From contig CAJMPT010000030.1 of NCBI GenBank assembly GCA_905215465.1, positions 1-20,948 of the forward strand: 20,948 nucleotides of DNA, in the 5' to 3' direction. Positions within the stretch are counted from its first letter, which is position 1. Each line of letters opens with the position of its first letter. Below the pieces are notes generated by a model that was not told the origin of the DNA, made no database searches, and was given only the letters and a program-made list of their open reading frames with translations. Both the position numbers and the translations under genes were made by a program. Below, piece after piece: positions 1-7,131 of the stretch. Origin of the DNA: an uncultured bacterium. GTDB lineage: Bacteria; Actinomycetota; Coriobacteriia; Coriobacteriales; Atopobiaceae.

Positions 1-1
1 C

Positions 2-331
2 TTCGTGGGTACCAACGCCGCCACCAACGACGAGACCCAGCAGGAGGACGAGGAGGAGACCGAGTCCGAGACCACCACCAAGGCAAACGAGCCCACCACC
101 ACGACCGCGCCCACGACGCCCACCACACCGACCACCCCCACCACCGGCGGCGAGTCCGGTGGTACCACGGGTGGCAACGCCGGCGCCGGTGGGTCCGGCA
201 GCGCCGGTGGCACCACGGGCGGCGGCACCACGGGCGGCGGCGCCACGGGCGGAGGCACCACGGGCGGAGGCGAGTCCGGGACCACCCCGACCACGCCCAC
301 AACGCCCACCCAACCGGGCACCGGCGCCTAG
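2..331 (+). CDS. C-terminal end of a truncated secreted or membrane protein with Thr/Pro/Gly-rich tail
   Basis: The reading frame is open from the window edge and stops at TAG 329-331, so the gene starts upstream of the window. A GTG at position 5 exists but has no ribosome binding site and is probably internal. The visible 109 residues are low complexity: an acidic Glu/Asp/Thr stretch, then Thr-Thr-Pro repeats, then Gly-Gly-Thr-Thr-Gly repeats, ending with another Thr-Pro-Thr block. Such tails occur at the extracytoplasmic C-terminus of cell-wall proteins, including class A penicillin-binding proteins in this group, but no catalytic domain lies in the window, so the function is not assigned. 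It converges on argR, with a terminator between them. Confidence 0.7.
   Translation, partial: FVGTNAATNDETQQEDEEETESETTTKANEPTTTTAPTTPTTPTTPTTGGESGGTTGGNAGAGGSGSAGGTTGGGTTGGGATGGGTTGGGESGTTPTTPTTPTQPGTGA
209..268 (+). repeat. Four tandem 15-bp units inside the Gly-rich tail
   Basis: Units starting at 209, 224, 239 and 254 read GGCACCACGGGCGGC or differ from it by one or two bases. Each encodes Gly-Thr-Thr-Gly-Gly or Gly-Ala-Thr-Gly-Gly in frame. The unit length is a multiple of three, so copy-number changes would keep the frame. Confidence 0.85.
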
Positions 332-357
332 CGGCAAGGCGGATAGACGCACAACGC

Positions 358-404
358 AAGGGCGGCCCTCGACGCAACCAACGTCGCGGGCCGCTCTTCT
401 CTTT
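358..404 (+). terminator. Terminator between the convergent first gene and argR
   Basis: A 13-bp stem with one mismatch (362-374 with 382-394) encloses a 7-nt loop and is followed on + by TTCTCTTT. It starts about 27 nt after the upstream stop codon. The stem could also act on - for argR, but that side has no clear T-run. Confidence 0.65.
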
Positions 405-460
405 GGCAGGCTCCGTCGAGAATAGTGCGCTTCTCGATGGAATCCGGGCCTTGCGAAGGC

Positions 461-892
461 TTACTCGACGTTGCCGAGCTTCTGGATGAGGTTCTGGAGC
501 GCCTTGGCGTTCTCCGTGGTGTCGGCCACAACGAGCACGGTGTCGTTGCCGGCAACGGAGCCCAGGGCGTGCGCGAGACCAGCATCGTCCACTGCGGCAG
601 CCACGCCGGAGGCCGTGCCAGGCTGGCACTTGACCACCACGAGGTTCTCGGCGCGCAGGACGCAGACCACAAATTCCGAGAGCATACGTTGCAGGTGCAG
701 GTCCTCCGCCAGCACGTAGACGCCCTCGGGGAGCTTGCGCAGCCCCATGTCGGCAATGTCGCGCGAGACCGTGGCCTGCGTGCAGGCATAGCCCATGGCC
801 TGCAGCTCGTCCACAAGGCCGCGCTGCGTCCGGACCGTCTTGCCGCGGACGATCTCCCTAATGGCGTCTTGCCTGCTGTTCCTGCGCTTCAT
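461..892 (-). CDS. argR: Arginine repressor ArgR
   Basis: The product is a 143-residue arginine-sensing transcription regulator, the usual ArgR length. The N-terminal winged helix-turn-helix is visible at about residues 21-60, with the recognition signature TQATVSRDI at 38-46. The C-terminal oligomerisation and arginine-binding domain spans about 75-143, with PGTASGVA at 91-98 and AGNDT at 114-118. In E. coli ArgR the equivalent of the last motif is GDDT, so the first Asp is Asn here. The ATG at 892 was chosen because it starts the conserved domain and follows a G-rich ribosome binding site; an in-frame extension to 1087 would be non-homologous. No arginine biosynthesis gene is adjacent, so the regulator is encoded apart from its expected targets. 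A near-consensus -10 box lies about 65 nt upstream. Confidence 0.93.
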   Translation of the reverse strand: MKRRNSRQDAIREIVRGKTVRTQRGLVDELQAMGYACTQATVSRDIADMGLRKLPEGVYVLAEDLHLQRMLSEFVVCVLRAENLVVVKCQPGTASGVAAAVDDAGLAHALGSVAGNDTVLVVADTTENAKALQNLIQKLGNVE

Positions 893-937
893 GCCATGCC
901 CCCAATTGTGGTCCGGCGCCCCTTTGGCACTCGCCGG

Positions 938-961
938 TATGCATATACGTGCCAAATTATA
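938..961 (-). promoter_or_regulatory. argR promoter -10 box with possible ArgR operator
   Basis: On the - strand, TATAAT (956-961) sits in an AT-rich island within GC-rich DNA and suits a start near 949. No good -35 is seen. Just downstream, at 938-945, is the palindrome TATGCATA, resembling part of an ARG-box half-site. Its position over the transcription start would suit autorepression. The -10 is clear; the operator is inference. Confidence 0.5.
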
Positions 962-1085
962 CAGTGCCGCCGCATCCTGCCACGCTCGCGGAGAAGTACC
1001 CCGCTCCCAAGCCCCGCCACCCGCGCGCTGCCGTATGATGGCCGTCAGAAGGCACCAACCATTGCATACTCCCACGGAGGTCACC

Positions 1086-2255
1086 ATGTCCTATTCCCAG
1101 CAGGGCCCGCGAGGCGAAGGCCGCGGCTCCCGTCCCAGCTCCTCTCAGGGAGGCAGGGGGCAGGGCCGCTCCGGCTCGCCCCTCAACGGCAACGGCCTCT
1201 CCGGCGCCGGCAGCACCCGCCAGCGCATCAATCTCTCCGGCGGCTCCTACCACGGCCCCACCGGCGTCTCTCGCCGCAGCAACCCCGGCAGGCTGAGGAG
1301 CGGCTCGGGCAACGGAGGCTACCCGCTCAAGTCCAGGAACATCAACTTCACCGGACGCCGCGGCCTGGGCCGCGCAGGCGTGGACCGGCGCATCTTCCTG
1401 GTGGGCGCAGTCGCGCTCGTCCTGGTCATTATCCTGGTCCTGGCGGTCTCGAGCTGCGTGCGCGGCTGCTCCTCGGACGGCACCCAGAAGCAGGCGGAGT
1501 TCCAGAACCAGGTTGACTCCCGCGTGGCCGCCGGCGTATCCGATGACCTCAGCAAGGACTTCAAGGCCGCGCTCGACCGCAACGAGAAGCTCTCCCAGAT
1601 CGCAGCCAACGCGGACAAGTACACCGACCAGCAGCTTCTTGAACTGGCCCTGTCCCAGCCCGAGGCCATCGACTTCGTGGCCTCCTACCCCGACGCCGAG
1701 AAGAGCGGCCAGGCCTACTCCGATGCCGCCCGCAAGGGCACAGCTCCCACCCTCTACGACTGGGACACCCGCTGGGGCGCCATCGACTACGGCGGCCACG
1801 CCCTGGCCCTCACCGGCTCAGGCCCCACCTGCATCTCCATGGCCTACATGGGCCTCACCGGCAGCAACGACAAGACCCCCGCTGACGTGGCGGCCCTCGT
1901 GACGGCAGACGGCCTGGCCACGGGAGACTCCTCCATGTCCGCGGACGCCGTCGAGAAGATCGCGGGCGGCCTGGGGCTCGCCGCCAAGAGCTACACCTCG
2001 AGCCGCCAGACCCTGCTCGACGTCCTTGACGCCGGCACCTACATCCTGGCCGAGGTCAGGGCTGGCTCCCTCACCGACGAGGCCCACTGGGTCCTGGTGA
2101 CCACCGAGAACGAGAACGGCACCGTCCTCGTCCACGACCCCACCTCCCCCGAGGCCACCGCCCGTGCCTGGGACCCCGCCACCATCACCAGCGCCTGCGA
2201 CTCCTTCTACGGTCTCTCCCAAGCCGAAACCACAGCCACCGACGCCACCAACTAA
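1086..2255 (+). CDS. Membrane-anchored C39-like peptidase-fold protein, probable pseudoenzyme
   Basis: The 389-residue protein begins at ATG 1086, five bases after GGAGG. Residues 1-100 form a basic, Gly/Ser/Arg-rich cytoplasmic segment. One membrane helix lies at about 103-121. A helical region follows at about 135-215, and a C39-like (papain-fold) domain at about 222-380. In related domains the catalytic motif is GCGPT, a His lies in a GH-W/Y-V strand and an Asp follows. Here the sequence reads TGSGPTC (243-249), HWVLV (334-338) and HDP (350-352). His334 and Asp351 are kept, but Ser245 occupies the usual nucleophile Cys position; Cys249 is four residues later. The domain should face outward and may bind peptides or cell-wall material rather than cut them. 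No partner gene is adjacent. A terminator follows the stop codon. Confidence 0.75.
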   Translation: MSYSQQGPRGEGRGSRPSSSQGGRGQGRSGSPLNGNGLSGAGSTRQRINLSGGSYHGPTGVSRRSNPGRLRSGSGNGGYPLKSRNINFTGRRGLGRAGVDRRIFLVGAVALVLVIILVLAVSSCVRGCSSDGTQKQAEFQNQVDSRVAAGVSDDLSKDFKAALDRNEKLSQIAANADKYTDQQLLELALSQPEAIDFVASYPDAEKSGQAYSDAARKGTAPTLYDWDTRWGAIDYGGHALALTGSGPTCISMAYMGLTGSNDKTPADVAALVTADGLATGDSSMSADAVEKIAGGLGLAAKSYTSSRQTLLDVLDAGTYILAEVRAGSLTDEAHWVLVTTENENGTVLVHDPTSPEATARAWDPATITSACDSFYGLSQAETTATDATN

Positions 2256-2287
2256 AGGCTTCGCCCAACCAAGCCAAAACAGCGATC

Positions 2288-2327
2288 GAGCGCCTGCACC
2301 CTCCCCACAGCGTGCAGGCGCTCTTCC
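2288..2327 (+). terminator. Terminator of the C39-like gene
   Basis: A perfect 12-bp stem (2288-2299 with 2312-2323) has a 12-nt loop and is followed by TTCCTTA. It lies 33 nt after the stop codon at 2255. Confidence 0.8.
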
Positions 2328-2421
2328 TTACGCCCTGGGATAGCCTCCCAACCCACCTGCTCTTCTTTCCTAATGCTCTTGCTCTTGCTTTGTTTGCCGG
2401 AGGAGAGCCCGTTGAAACGGC

Positions 2422-2504
2422 AGAGGCCCCGGCAAGTTGCTAAGCAGGGATTCTGAGTGCGCAAAGCGCGCGAACATCCCTGCGTGCAACTTGCCGGGGC
2501 CTCT
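2422..2504. repeat. 83-nt long hairpin between convergent genes
   Basis: A perfect 19-bp inverted repeat (2422-2440 with 2486-2504) encloses a second 7-bp pair (2444-2450 with 2477-2483) and a GC-rich 26-nt centre. It starts 18 nt after the phosphoglucomutase stop on the - strand. Neither side has a U-tract, so it is not a standard intrinsic terminator. It may still end transcription, protect mRNA 3' ends, or be a palindromic repeat element. Confidence 0.85.
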
Positions 2505-2522
2505 CCTCGACGTTGCCGACCG

Positions 2523-4244
2523 CTACGACAGCAGCTTCTCGCTGTCCACCCTCAGCCTGTCACGCACCGCCTCGGACTCCTCGCGCGTGGCGCCCTTGGA
2601 GAACAGGTACGCCTTGACCTTGGGCTCGGTGCCGGAGGGACGGAAGATGACCTTGTTGTCGTCCTCCAGGCGGAACTCGATGACGTTGGCGGCGGGCAGC
2701 TGCTGCGAGTCCTCCTTCTGCAGGCCAGAGACGCGCGGCATCTCGGCGCAGGCGGCATAGTCGGTCATGCCGACCACCTTGAAGCCACCGATCTGCGCGG
2801 GCGGGTTCTCGCGCAGGCCACCCATGATGCCGGCCATCTTCTGGGCGCCGGACTCGCCGGGGAAGGAGGCGTTGACGGTGCCGTTGAGGTAGTAGCCGTA
2901 CTTCTGGTACAGGGCGTCCATGGCCTCATAGAGGTCCATGCCCTTCTCGGCGTAGTAGCTGGCCATCTCGACGCAGAGCATGGTGGCGACGATGGCGTCC
3001 TTGTCGCGTGCGTGGGTGCCCACCAGGTAGCCGTAGGACTCCTCGAAGCCCATGAGGAAGCGGTCCTCCTCGCCGGCGTCCTTGAGCTGGTCGATCTGGT
3101 CGCCGATGTACTTGAAGCCGGTGAGCACGCGGCGCATCTCAAAGCCCCAGTCGCGGGCGAGGGCGTCAGGCATGGCGGAGGAGACGATGGTGGAGACGGC
3201 CACCTTGGAGGCCACGTCCTCGCCGTTCTCCTTGGCCATGTTGGCGAGCCAGTCCATGAGAAGGACGCCCATCTCGTTGCCGGAGAGAAGCACGTAGTCG
3301 CCATCGTGCGGGATGGCGCTGCCCATGCGGTCCGCGTCGGGGTCGGTGGCCACCAGCAGGTTGGGCTTGACCTCGTCGGCAAGCTTCAGGCCCAGCTCAA
3401 GCGCCTCGCGGAACTCGGGGTTGGGGTAGTTGCACGTAGGGAAGTTGCCGTCGGGCTCGGCCTGCTCGGGGACGACGGTCACGTTCTCGACGCCAATCTC
3501 CTTGAGGATGCGGGTCACGCACTCCATGCCCGTGCCATTGAGGGGCGTGTAGACCACGGAGTAGTCAGGGGAGGCCTTGAAGCCCGGGACGGAGACCTTC
3601 TTGATGCTCTGGATGAAGCTGTCCAGGACCTCCTCGGGCGTCCATTCAATGAGGCCCTGATCAAGGCCCTCGTCAAAGTCCATGGTCTTGACGTCGAAGG
3701 GGCTCACCTTGGCAATGTTGGCAGAAATCTCGGCCGCGGCCTCGTCGGTGATCTGGCCGCCGTTGTCGTTGTAGACCTTGTAGCCGTTGTACTTGGCCGG
3801 GTTGTGGGAGGCCGTGAGCACGATGCCCGCGGAGGTGTGCAGGTGACGCACGGCAAAGGAGAGCGTCGGCACCGGCTCGATGCGCGGGTAGACGTAGACG
3901 TGGATGCCGTTGGCAGCCAGGACGGAGGCGGCGACGCGCTGGAAGTCCTCGCCCTTGAGGCGGGAGTCACGCGCAAGCGCGAGCGTGGGGTTCTCGTAGT
4001 GGGCGTTGAGGTAGTCGGCCACGCCCTGCGTCGCCTGGGCCACCACGTAGACGTTCATGCGGTTGGTGCCAACGCCCAGAACGCCTCGCAGACCCGCGGT
4101 GCCAAAGGCGAGCGTGCGGTAGAAGGCGTCGGAGAGCTGCTCCTCGTTGCCAGGCTTGACGAGCTCGGAGAGCTCGGCGGCAAGGTCGGGCTCCTTGACA
4201 TTGTCCTGCCAGAGCTTGACCGTGGCCTCGATGTTCTGATCCAT
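2523..4244 (-). CDS. Phospho-sugar mutase (alpha-phosphoglucomutase type)
   Basis: This 573-residue member of the alpha-D-phosphohexomutase superfamily probably interconverts glucose 1-phosphate and glucose 6-phosphate in the cytoplasm, linking glycolysis to glycogen and cell-wall sugar synthesis. All four family motifs are intact: the phosphoserine loop TASHNP (144-149, Ser146), the metal-binding loop DPDADRMG (301-308), the sugar-binding loop GFEES (399-403) and the phosphate-binding loop RPSGTEPK (535-542). The length matches the Bacillus PgcA type rather than the ~450-residue PMM/GlmM type, so glucose rather than mannose or glucosamine phosphate is the likelier substrate. The ATG at 4244 follows a GGGGAG ribosome binding site; an in-frame upstream ATG at 4295 lacks one. 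It has its own promoter-like box and a long palindromic leader region upstream. Confidence 0.93.
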   Translation of the reverse strand: MDQNIEATVKLWQDNVKEPDLAAELSELVKPGNEEQLSDAFYRTLAFGTAGLRGVLGVGTNRMNVYVVAQATQGVADYLNAHYENPTLALARDSRLKGEDFQRVAASVLAANGIHVYVYPRIEPVPTLSFAVRHLHTSAGIVLTASHNPAKYNGYKVYNDNGGQITDEAAAEISANIAKVSPFDVKTMDFDEGLDQGLIEWTPEEVLDSFIQSIKKVSVPGFKASPDYSVVYTPLNGTGMECVTRILKEIGVENVTVVPEQAEPDGNFPTCNYPNPEFREALELGLKLADEVKPNLLVATDPDADRMGSAIPHDGDYVLLSGNEMGVLLMDWLANMAKENGEDVASKVAVSTIVSSAMPDALARDWGFEMRRVLTGFKYIGDQIDQLKDAGEEDRFLMGFEESYGYLVGTHARDKDAIVATMLCVEMASYYAEKGMDLYEAMDALYQKYGYYLNGTVNASFPGESGAQKMAGIMGGLRENPPAQIGGFKVVGMTDYAACAEMPRVSGLQKEDSQQLPAANVIEFRLEDDNKVIFRPSGTEPKVKAYLFSKGATREESEAVRDRLRVDSEKLLS

Positions 4245-4304
4245 GTTGTTCTCCCCCACTTCGTGGTGCGGGACGCACCCGCGCCGGCTGTGCATGGTGG
4301 AACC

Positions 4305-4310
4305 ATTCTA
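4305..4310 (-). promoter_or_regulatory. Likely -10 box for phosphoglucomutase
   Basis: TAGAAT on the - strand, one change from consensus, would give a leader of about 54 nt. The context TAGAATGGT recurs upstream of the S10 peptidase gene. No convincing -35 is seen. Confidence 0.45.
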
Positions 4311-4341
4311 GTAGCGGGCAGGGCCGCCGACGGCAACTAAA

Positions 4342-4377
4342 CGCCGACCGCACGTAACGCGCGGTCGGCGGTGGGTT
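4342..4377. terminator. GC-rich hairpin in the rlmKL-phosphoglucomutase gap
   Basis: Perfect 10-bp arms (4342-4351 with 4361-4370) enclose a 9-nt loop. On + the stem is followed by GTGGGTTTTC, on - by TTTAGTT. On - it would end read-through from rlmKL just before the phosphoglucomutase promoter. Confidence 0.55.
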
Positions 4378-4416
4378 TTCCGCGCACAGGCCGTGCGGCG
4401 AGGGCCCAAATTTGCG

Positions 4417-4647
4417 TTTTGGGTTCGCCGATGCGGCCGCCTCTTGGACACCCATTGTTAAAACCGCAGGTAGATAGGTTGGCGGTCACCCGGTTGGTCG
4501 CAAACCCCCGCAGGTGCGAACCCAAATCGGAATATGATTTGGGTTCGCACCTGATTCGTCTTGACCCCACCGCTTTTCTCGGCAGCTCGTCTACCTGCGG
4601 CTTTGCAGGACGGGCTTTGACGGGTGCTCAATCTGGCGAACCCAAAA
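4417..4647. repeat. 231-bp concentric palindromic element
   Basis: This element fills most of the 420-bp gene-free stretch between phosphoglucomutase and rlmKL. Three perfect inverted-repeat pairs share one centre at 4532: an outer 13-bp pair (4417-4429 with 4635-4647, TTTTGGGTTCGCC type), a middle 11-bp pair (4464-4474 with 4590-4600, CCGCAGGTAGA type) and an inner 18-bp hairpin (4511-4528 with 4536-4553). The intervening segments have equal lengths on both sides but little complementarity. No ORF with coding character is seen. The same words recur at 14561-14740. It could be a decayed MITE-like element or a structured RNA. Confidence 0.8.
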
Positions 4648-4664
4648 CGTGTTTGGGGGGCTCG

Positions 4665-6944
4665 CTACCCGCGCTTGACGATGTAGCAGTGGTGAATCTT
4701 CTTGTTGCGCTGGAAGTCCTCGGGAATCGTCTGCTCTGTGATGTCCTCCAGCACGACGCCCGCCTTCTTCAGGGCCTCCACGTCGGGCTTGAAGCCGCGC
4801 AGGTTGCACGAGAAGATGGCGCTGCCGTTGCGCGTCAGCAGGCGAGAAACGCCAATGATCAGCTCCACGTGGTCGCGCTGCACGTCAAAGGAGCTCTTGC
4901 GCATGCGCTGGGAGTTGGAGAACGTGGGCACGTCGCAGAAGACGAGGTCCCAGCGGTTGGGGCTGTGGCGCTGCTCGTTGATGTAGGAGAGCACGTCCGC
5001 CTGGACAAACTCGTGTTCAGGCCCCCTGAAGCCGTTGCGGGCCATGTTGCGGCGGGCCCAGTCGAGGCTCGGGCGCGAGAGGTCCACCGTGGTGGTGTGC
5101 TTGGCGCCTCCGTCGGCGGCGTAGCAGGTGGCCGTGCCCGTGTAGGCAAACAGGTTGAGGAAGCGCTTGGAGCCCAGCGTCTGCTTCATCATCTCCCTGA
5201 TGCGAGAGCGGGTCTCGCGATGGTCCAGGAAGATGCCGCAGTCAAGGCGCGTGGAGAAGTTCACCTCAAAGGTGAGGCCGCCCTCGTCAACGAGGTGCGC
5301 CCCCTCGGGCAGGTCAGTCAGGCTCGGCTTGTGGCGGTTGCGCAGGTCGGCGCGCTGGCCGCGCAGGCGCGCGTAGGCGTCCTCGTGGCGCTCGGGCGTG
5401 GTAGGCGCGGAGCCGTGGCCGGCGTACTGAGAGCCGCCGCGGGCACGGGTGCGCACGCGCAGGTTGACGCATCTGGGGTCCACGTCCAGGACGCGCGGGG
5501 CGATGGCCAGCACGTCCATGAGGCGCCTGCGGGCAAGCTGGCGGTCAATGTCCTTGGGGGCGGCGTACTCGCTGATCTGCAGCCAGCGGCCGCGGCCCTC
5601 CAGGCCCTGGTAGAGCTCGATGGCCACGGAGTAGTCGGGCAGGTCGGCGTCGTAGACGCGGTAGCAGCTGACGTCCTCGCGGCGGGCCCACTTGGCGCGC
5701 AGCTTGGCCACCTTGGCCAGGCGGCGGGCAAACTGGTCGCTCGCGGGCACCAGCACGGGGACGCGCACGTTGCCGGCAAGCGTGACCTCCGCGGGGGCGG
5801 CGAGCTCGTCGGTGGCCTCGTAGAAGGCAAGCTCTCCGTCGTCCCTGCCCACGTAGACGTCCACGCGGGCAGCCGGCTCGGCGCGCAGGGCGGCGTCGAG
5901 CGAGTCGCTCTTGGCAAGGGCCGCGACGGAGAGGCCGGCCACGGCGGACGCCTCAGAGAGGACGGACGCCTCGACGGCAAGGGAGTCGTCGTCCAGCCAG
6001 GAGAGGTCGCAGGTCACCAGGCGTCCGCCCTTGGCGGTGCGCACGGCGTCTGCCGCCTCGGGCACGCCGACGAAGGAGACCTCACAGGAGATGCCGGCCG
6101 CGCGCAGCGTCTGGCGGCAGGCGGACTCGGCGCCGCGGCGCGTGTCACAGGCCAGCAGAGTGAGGCGGTTCTTCTCGCCGGCCTCGGCGCGGCGGTCGGC
6201 GTCGTCGAGAAGGGCCTCCCACGCCGCAGCGTCATGCCCGGCCCAGCCCTCAAAGCCCCAGCGCGGGCGCAGCAGGCCCGGGGCGCGGTCGAGCGCGGCG
6301 CCGGCCGCCTCGGCAAGGACGCTGCCCTGGCCCGCCCACAGGGCAGCCAGCACGGGGTCGCCGTGGCGCACCTCGCGGAACCAGCCACCGGCCGCCAGGA
6401 GCGCCGCGGCGTAGTCCGGACGCAGCGGGGCCACGTCCTTGGCGGCGCGCGAGTCGTAGCCGCGGTGGAAGAGCGGCTCGCCGGAGAGGTCGATGCAGGC
6501 GGTGGCGCGCTCACCGGAGACGCGGACGGCCACGGTGACGTCCGGGCGGTTGGTGTCGGTCATGGGGCGGGCGCCGCGGGCGTGGAAGATGACGTCTGAG
6601 ATGGCGTCCTTGGAGCGCAGGGCCACAAACTGGGTGTTCCTGAGGTTGGCGTTGGTGCCGTGGGCGTCAATGGCAAAGGCGGCGCCGGGGGCAAGGTGGC
6701 TCGTCCAGTCGATGCGGCACAAGCCCTCGTAGAGGCTGTCGGCGGTGTGGGCGTCCACGCGGGCGAGCACCAGCAGCACGCGGGACGCAAGGCGGCTCCA
6801 CAGGCACGCGCGGTACGCGTCCGCGAGCTCGCCGCCAAAGCTGACCTGGCCGCGCAGGGCCCTGACCTGCGGAATCTTGAGAGACGCCAGCTCCTCGGCC
6901 AGCAGCTTCTCAAACCCCTTGGGACACGTAGCAAAGAACTCCAT
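4665..6944 (-). CDS. rlmKL: RlmKL-type 23S rRNA methyltransferase with degenerate RlmL half
   Basis: The 759-residue protein has the RlmK/RlmL fusion layout; E. coli RlmKL has 702 residues. A THUMP-type N-terminal region (about 1-155) precedes an RlmL-like Rossmann domain (about 160-380) and a C-terminal RlmK domain (about 400-759). The RlmK half, which methylates N7 of G2069, is intact: LDCGIFLDHRETR (567-579), the SAM loop FLNLFAYTGTAT (595-606), the catalytic-type motif DVPTFSNS (671-678) and QRDH (689-692). The RlmL half keeps the landmark DRAPGLLRPRWGFEGW (219-234), but where E. coli has DPMCGSGT it reads ALWAGQGS (200-207), and where E. coli has NPPYGERL it reads TCDLSWLDD (311-319). 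It probably no longer makes m2G2445. The ATG at 6944 follows GAGAGGT. An insertion lies at about 503-540. Confidence 0.88.
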   Translation of the reverse strand: MEFFATCPKGFEKLLAEELASLKIPQVRALRGQVSFGGELADAYRACLWSRLASRVLLVLARVDAHTADSLYEGLCRIDWTSHLAPGAAFAIDAHGTNANLRNTQFVALRSKDAISDVIFHARGARPMTDTNRPDVTVAVRVSGERATACIDLSGEPLFHRGYDSRAAKDVAPLRPDYAAALLAAGGWFREVRHGDPVLAALWAGQGSVLAEAAGAALDRAPGLLRPRWGFEGWAGHDAAAWEALLDDADRRAEAGEKNRLTLLACDTRRGAESACRQTLRAAGISCEVSFVGVPEAADAVRTAKGGRLVTCDLSWLDDDSLAVEASVLSEASAVAGLSVAALAKSDSLDAALRAEPAARVDVYVGRDDGELAFYEATDELAAPAEVTLAGNVRVPVLVPASDQFARRLAKVAKLRAKWARREDVSCYRVYDADLPDYSVAIELYQGLEGRGRWLQISEYAAPKDIDRQLARRRLMDVLAIAPRVLDVDPRCVNLRVRTRARGGSQYAGHGSAPTTPERHEDAYARLRGQRADLRNRHKPSLTDLPEGAHLVDEGGLTFEVNFSTRLDCGIFLDHRETRSRIREMMKQTLGSKRFLNLFAYTGTATCYAADGGAKHTTTVDLSRPSLDWARRNMARNGFRGPEHEFVQADVLSYINEQRHSPNRWDLVFCDVPTFSNSQRMRKSSFDVQRDHVELIIGVSRLLTRNGSAIFSCNLRGFKPDVEALKKAGVVLEDITEQTIPEDFQRNKKIHHCYIVKRG

Positions 6945-6965
6945 CGGGACACCTCTCGCCCGTCG

Positions 6966-6980
6966 AGCGGCAGCGCCGCT
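6966..6980 (-). promoter_or_regulatory. Small perfect hairpin in the rlmKL leader
   Basis: Six-base-pair arms (6966-6971 with 6975-6980) enclose a 3-nt loop, 21 nt upstream of the rlmKL start and just before its ribosome binding site. It may affect translation. No clear promoter box was found upstream. Confidence 0.3.
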
Positions 6981-7048
6981 ACTCACAACAGATCAATCGC
7001 CGGTCATTTTCTCATGCGCGGCGACGATTCACACCATCGCCACCAACA

Positions 7049-7094
7049 GGGGCTTCTCGCCACGAATCTTTGACATCGAGCGGCGAGAAGCCCC
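7049..7094 (-). terminator. Hairpin downstream of the S10 peptidase gene built from a repeated word
   Basis: Perfect 13-bp arms (7049-7061 with 7082-7094) enclose a 20-nt loop, 37 nt after the peptidase stop. Both arms consist of GGGGCTTCTCGCC, a word found in several other gaps of this window. The U-tract is poor (TGTTGG on -), so this is a structural terminator or repeat rather than a classic one. Confidence 0.55.
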
Positions 7095-7131
7095 AATAGG
7101 CAGACGTGCGTTGTCTCAGGTCAGCTCCGGC

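Noticed and set aside
209..268. Tandem repeat as a mobile or regulatory element
   Set aside because: It is in frame and simply encodes the Gly-Thr-rich tail, a common low-complexity pattern.
893..1087. Extended argR start at 1087 giving 208 residues
   Set aside because: The extra 65 residues do not resemble ArgR and would span the argR promoter; the ATG at 892 gives the family length.
2252..2464. 70-codon - strand ORF in the convergent gap
   Set aside because: It covers a terminator and half of the long hairpin, has no ribosome binding site and shows no coding signal.
2457..4340. Long open frame on + opposite phosphoglucomutase
   Set aside because: It is rich in Val/Gly/Leu/His/Ala, typical of the antisense of a high-GC gene, has no family motifs, and lies over a gene with four intact motifs.
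4337..4570. 77-codon - strand ORF within the concentric palindrome
   Set aside because: Its sequence is dictated by the inverted repeats; the palindrome explains it better than a protein.
4417..4647. CRISPR-like array
   Set aside because: The repeats are inverted and concentric, not direct with regular unique spacers, and no cas gene is present.
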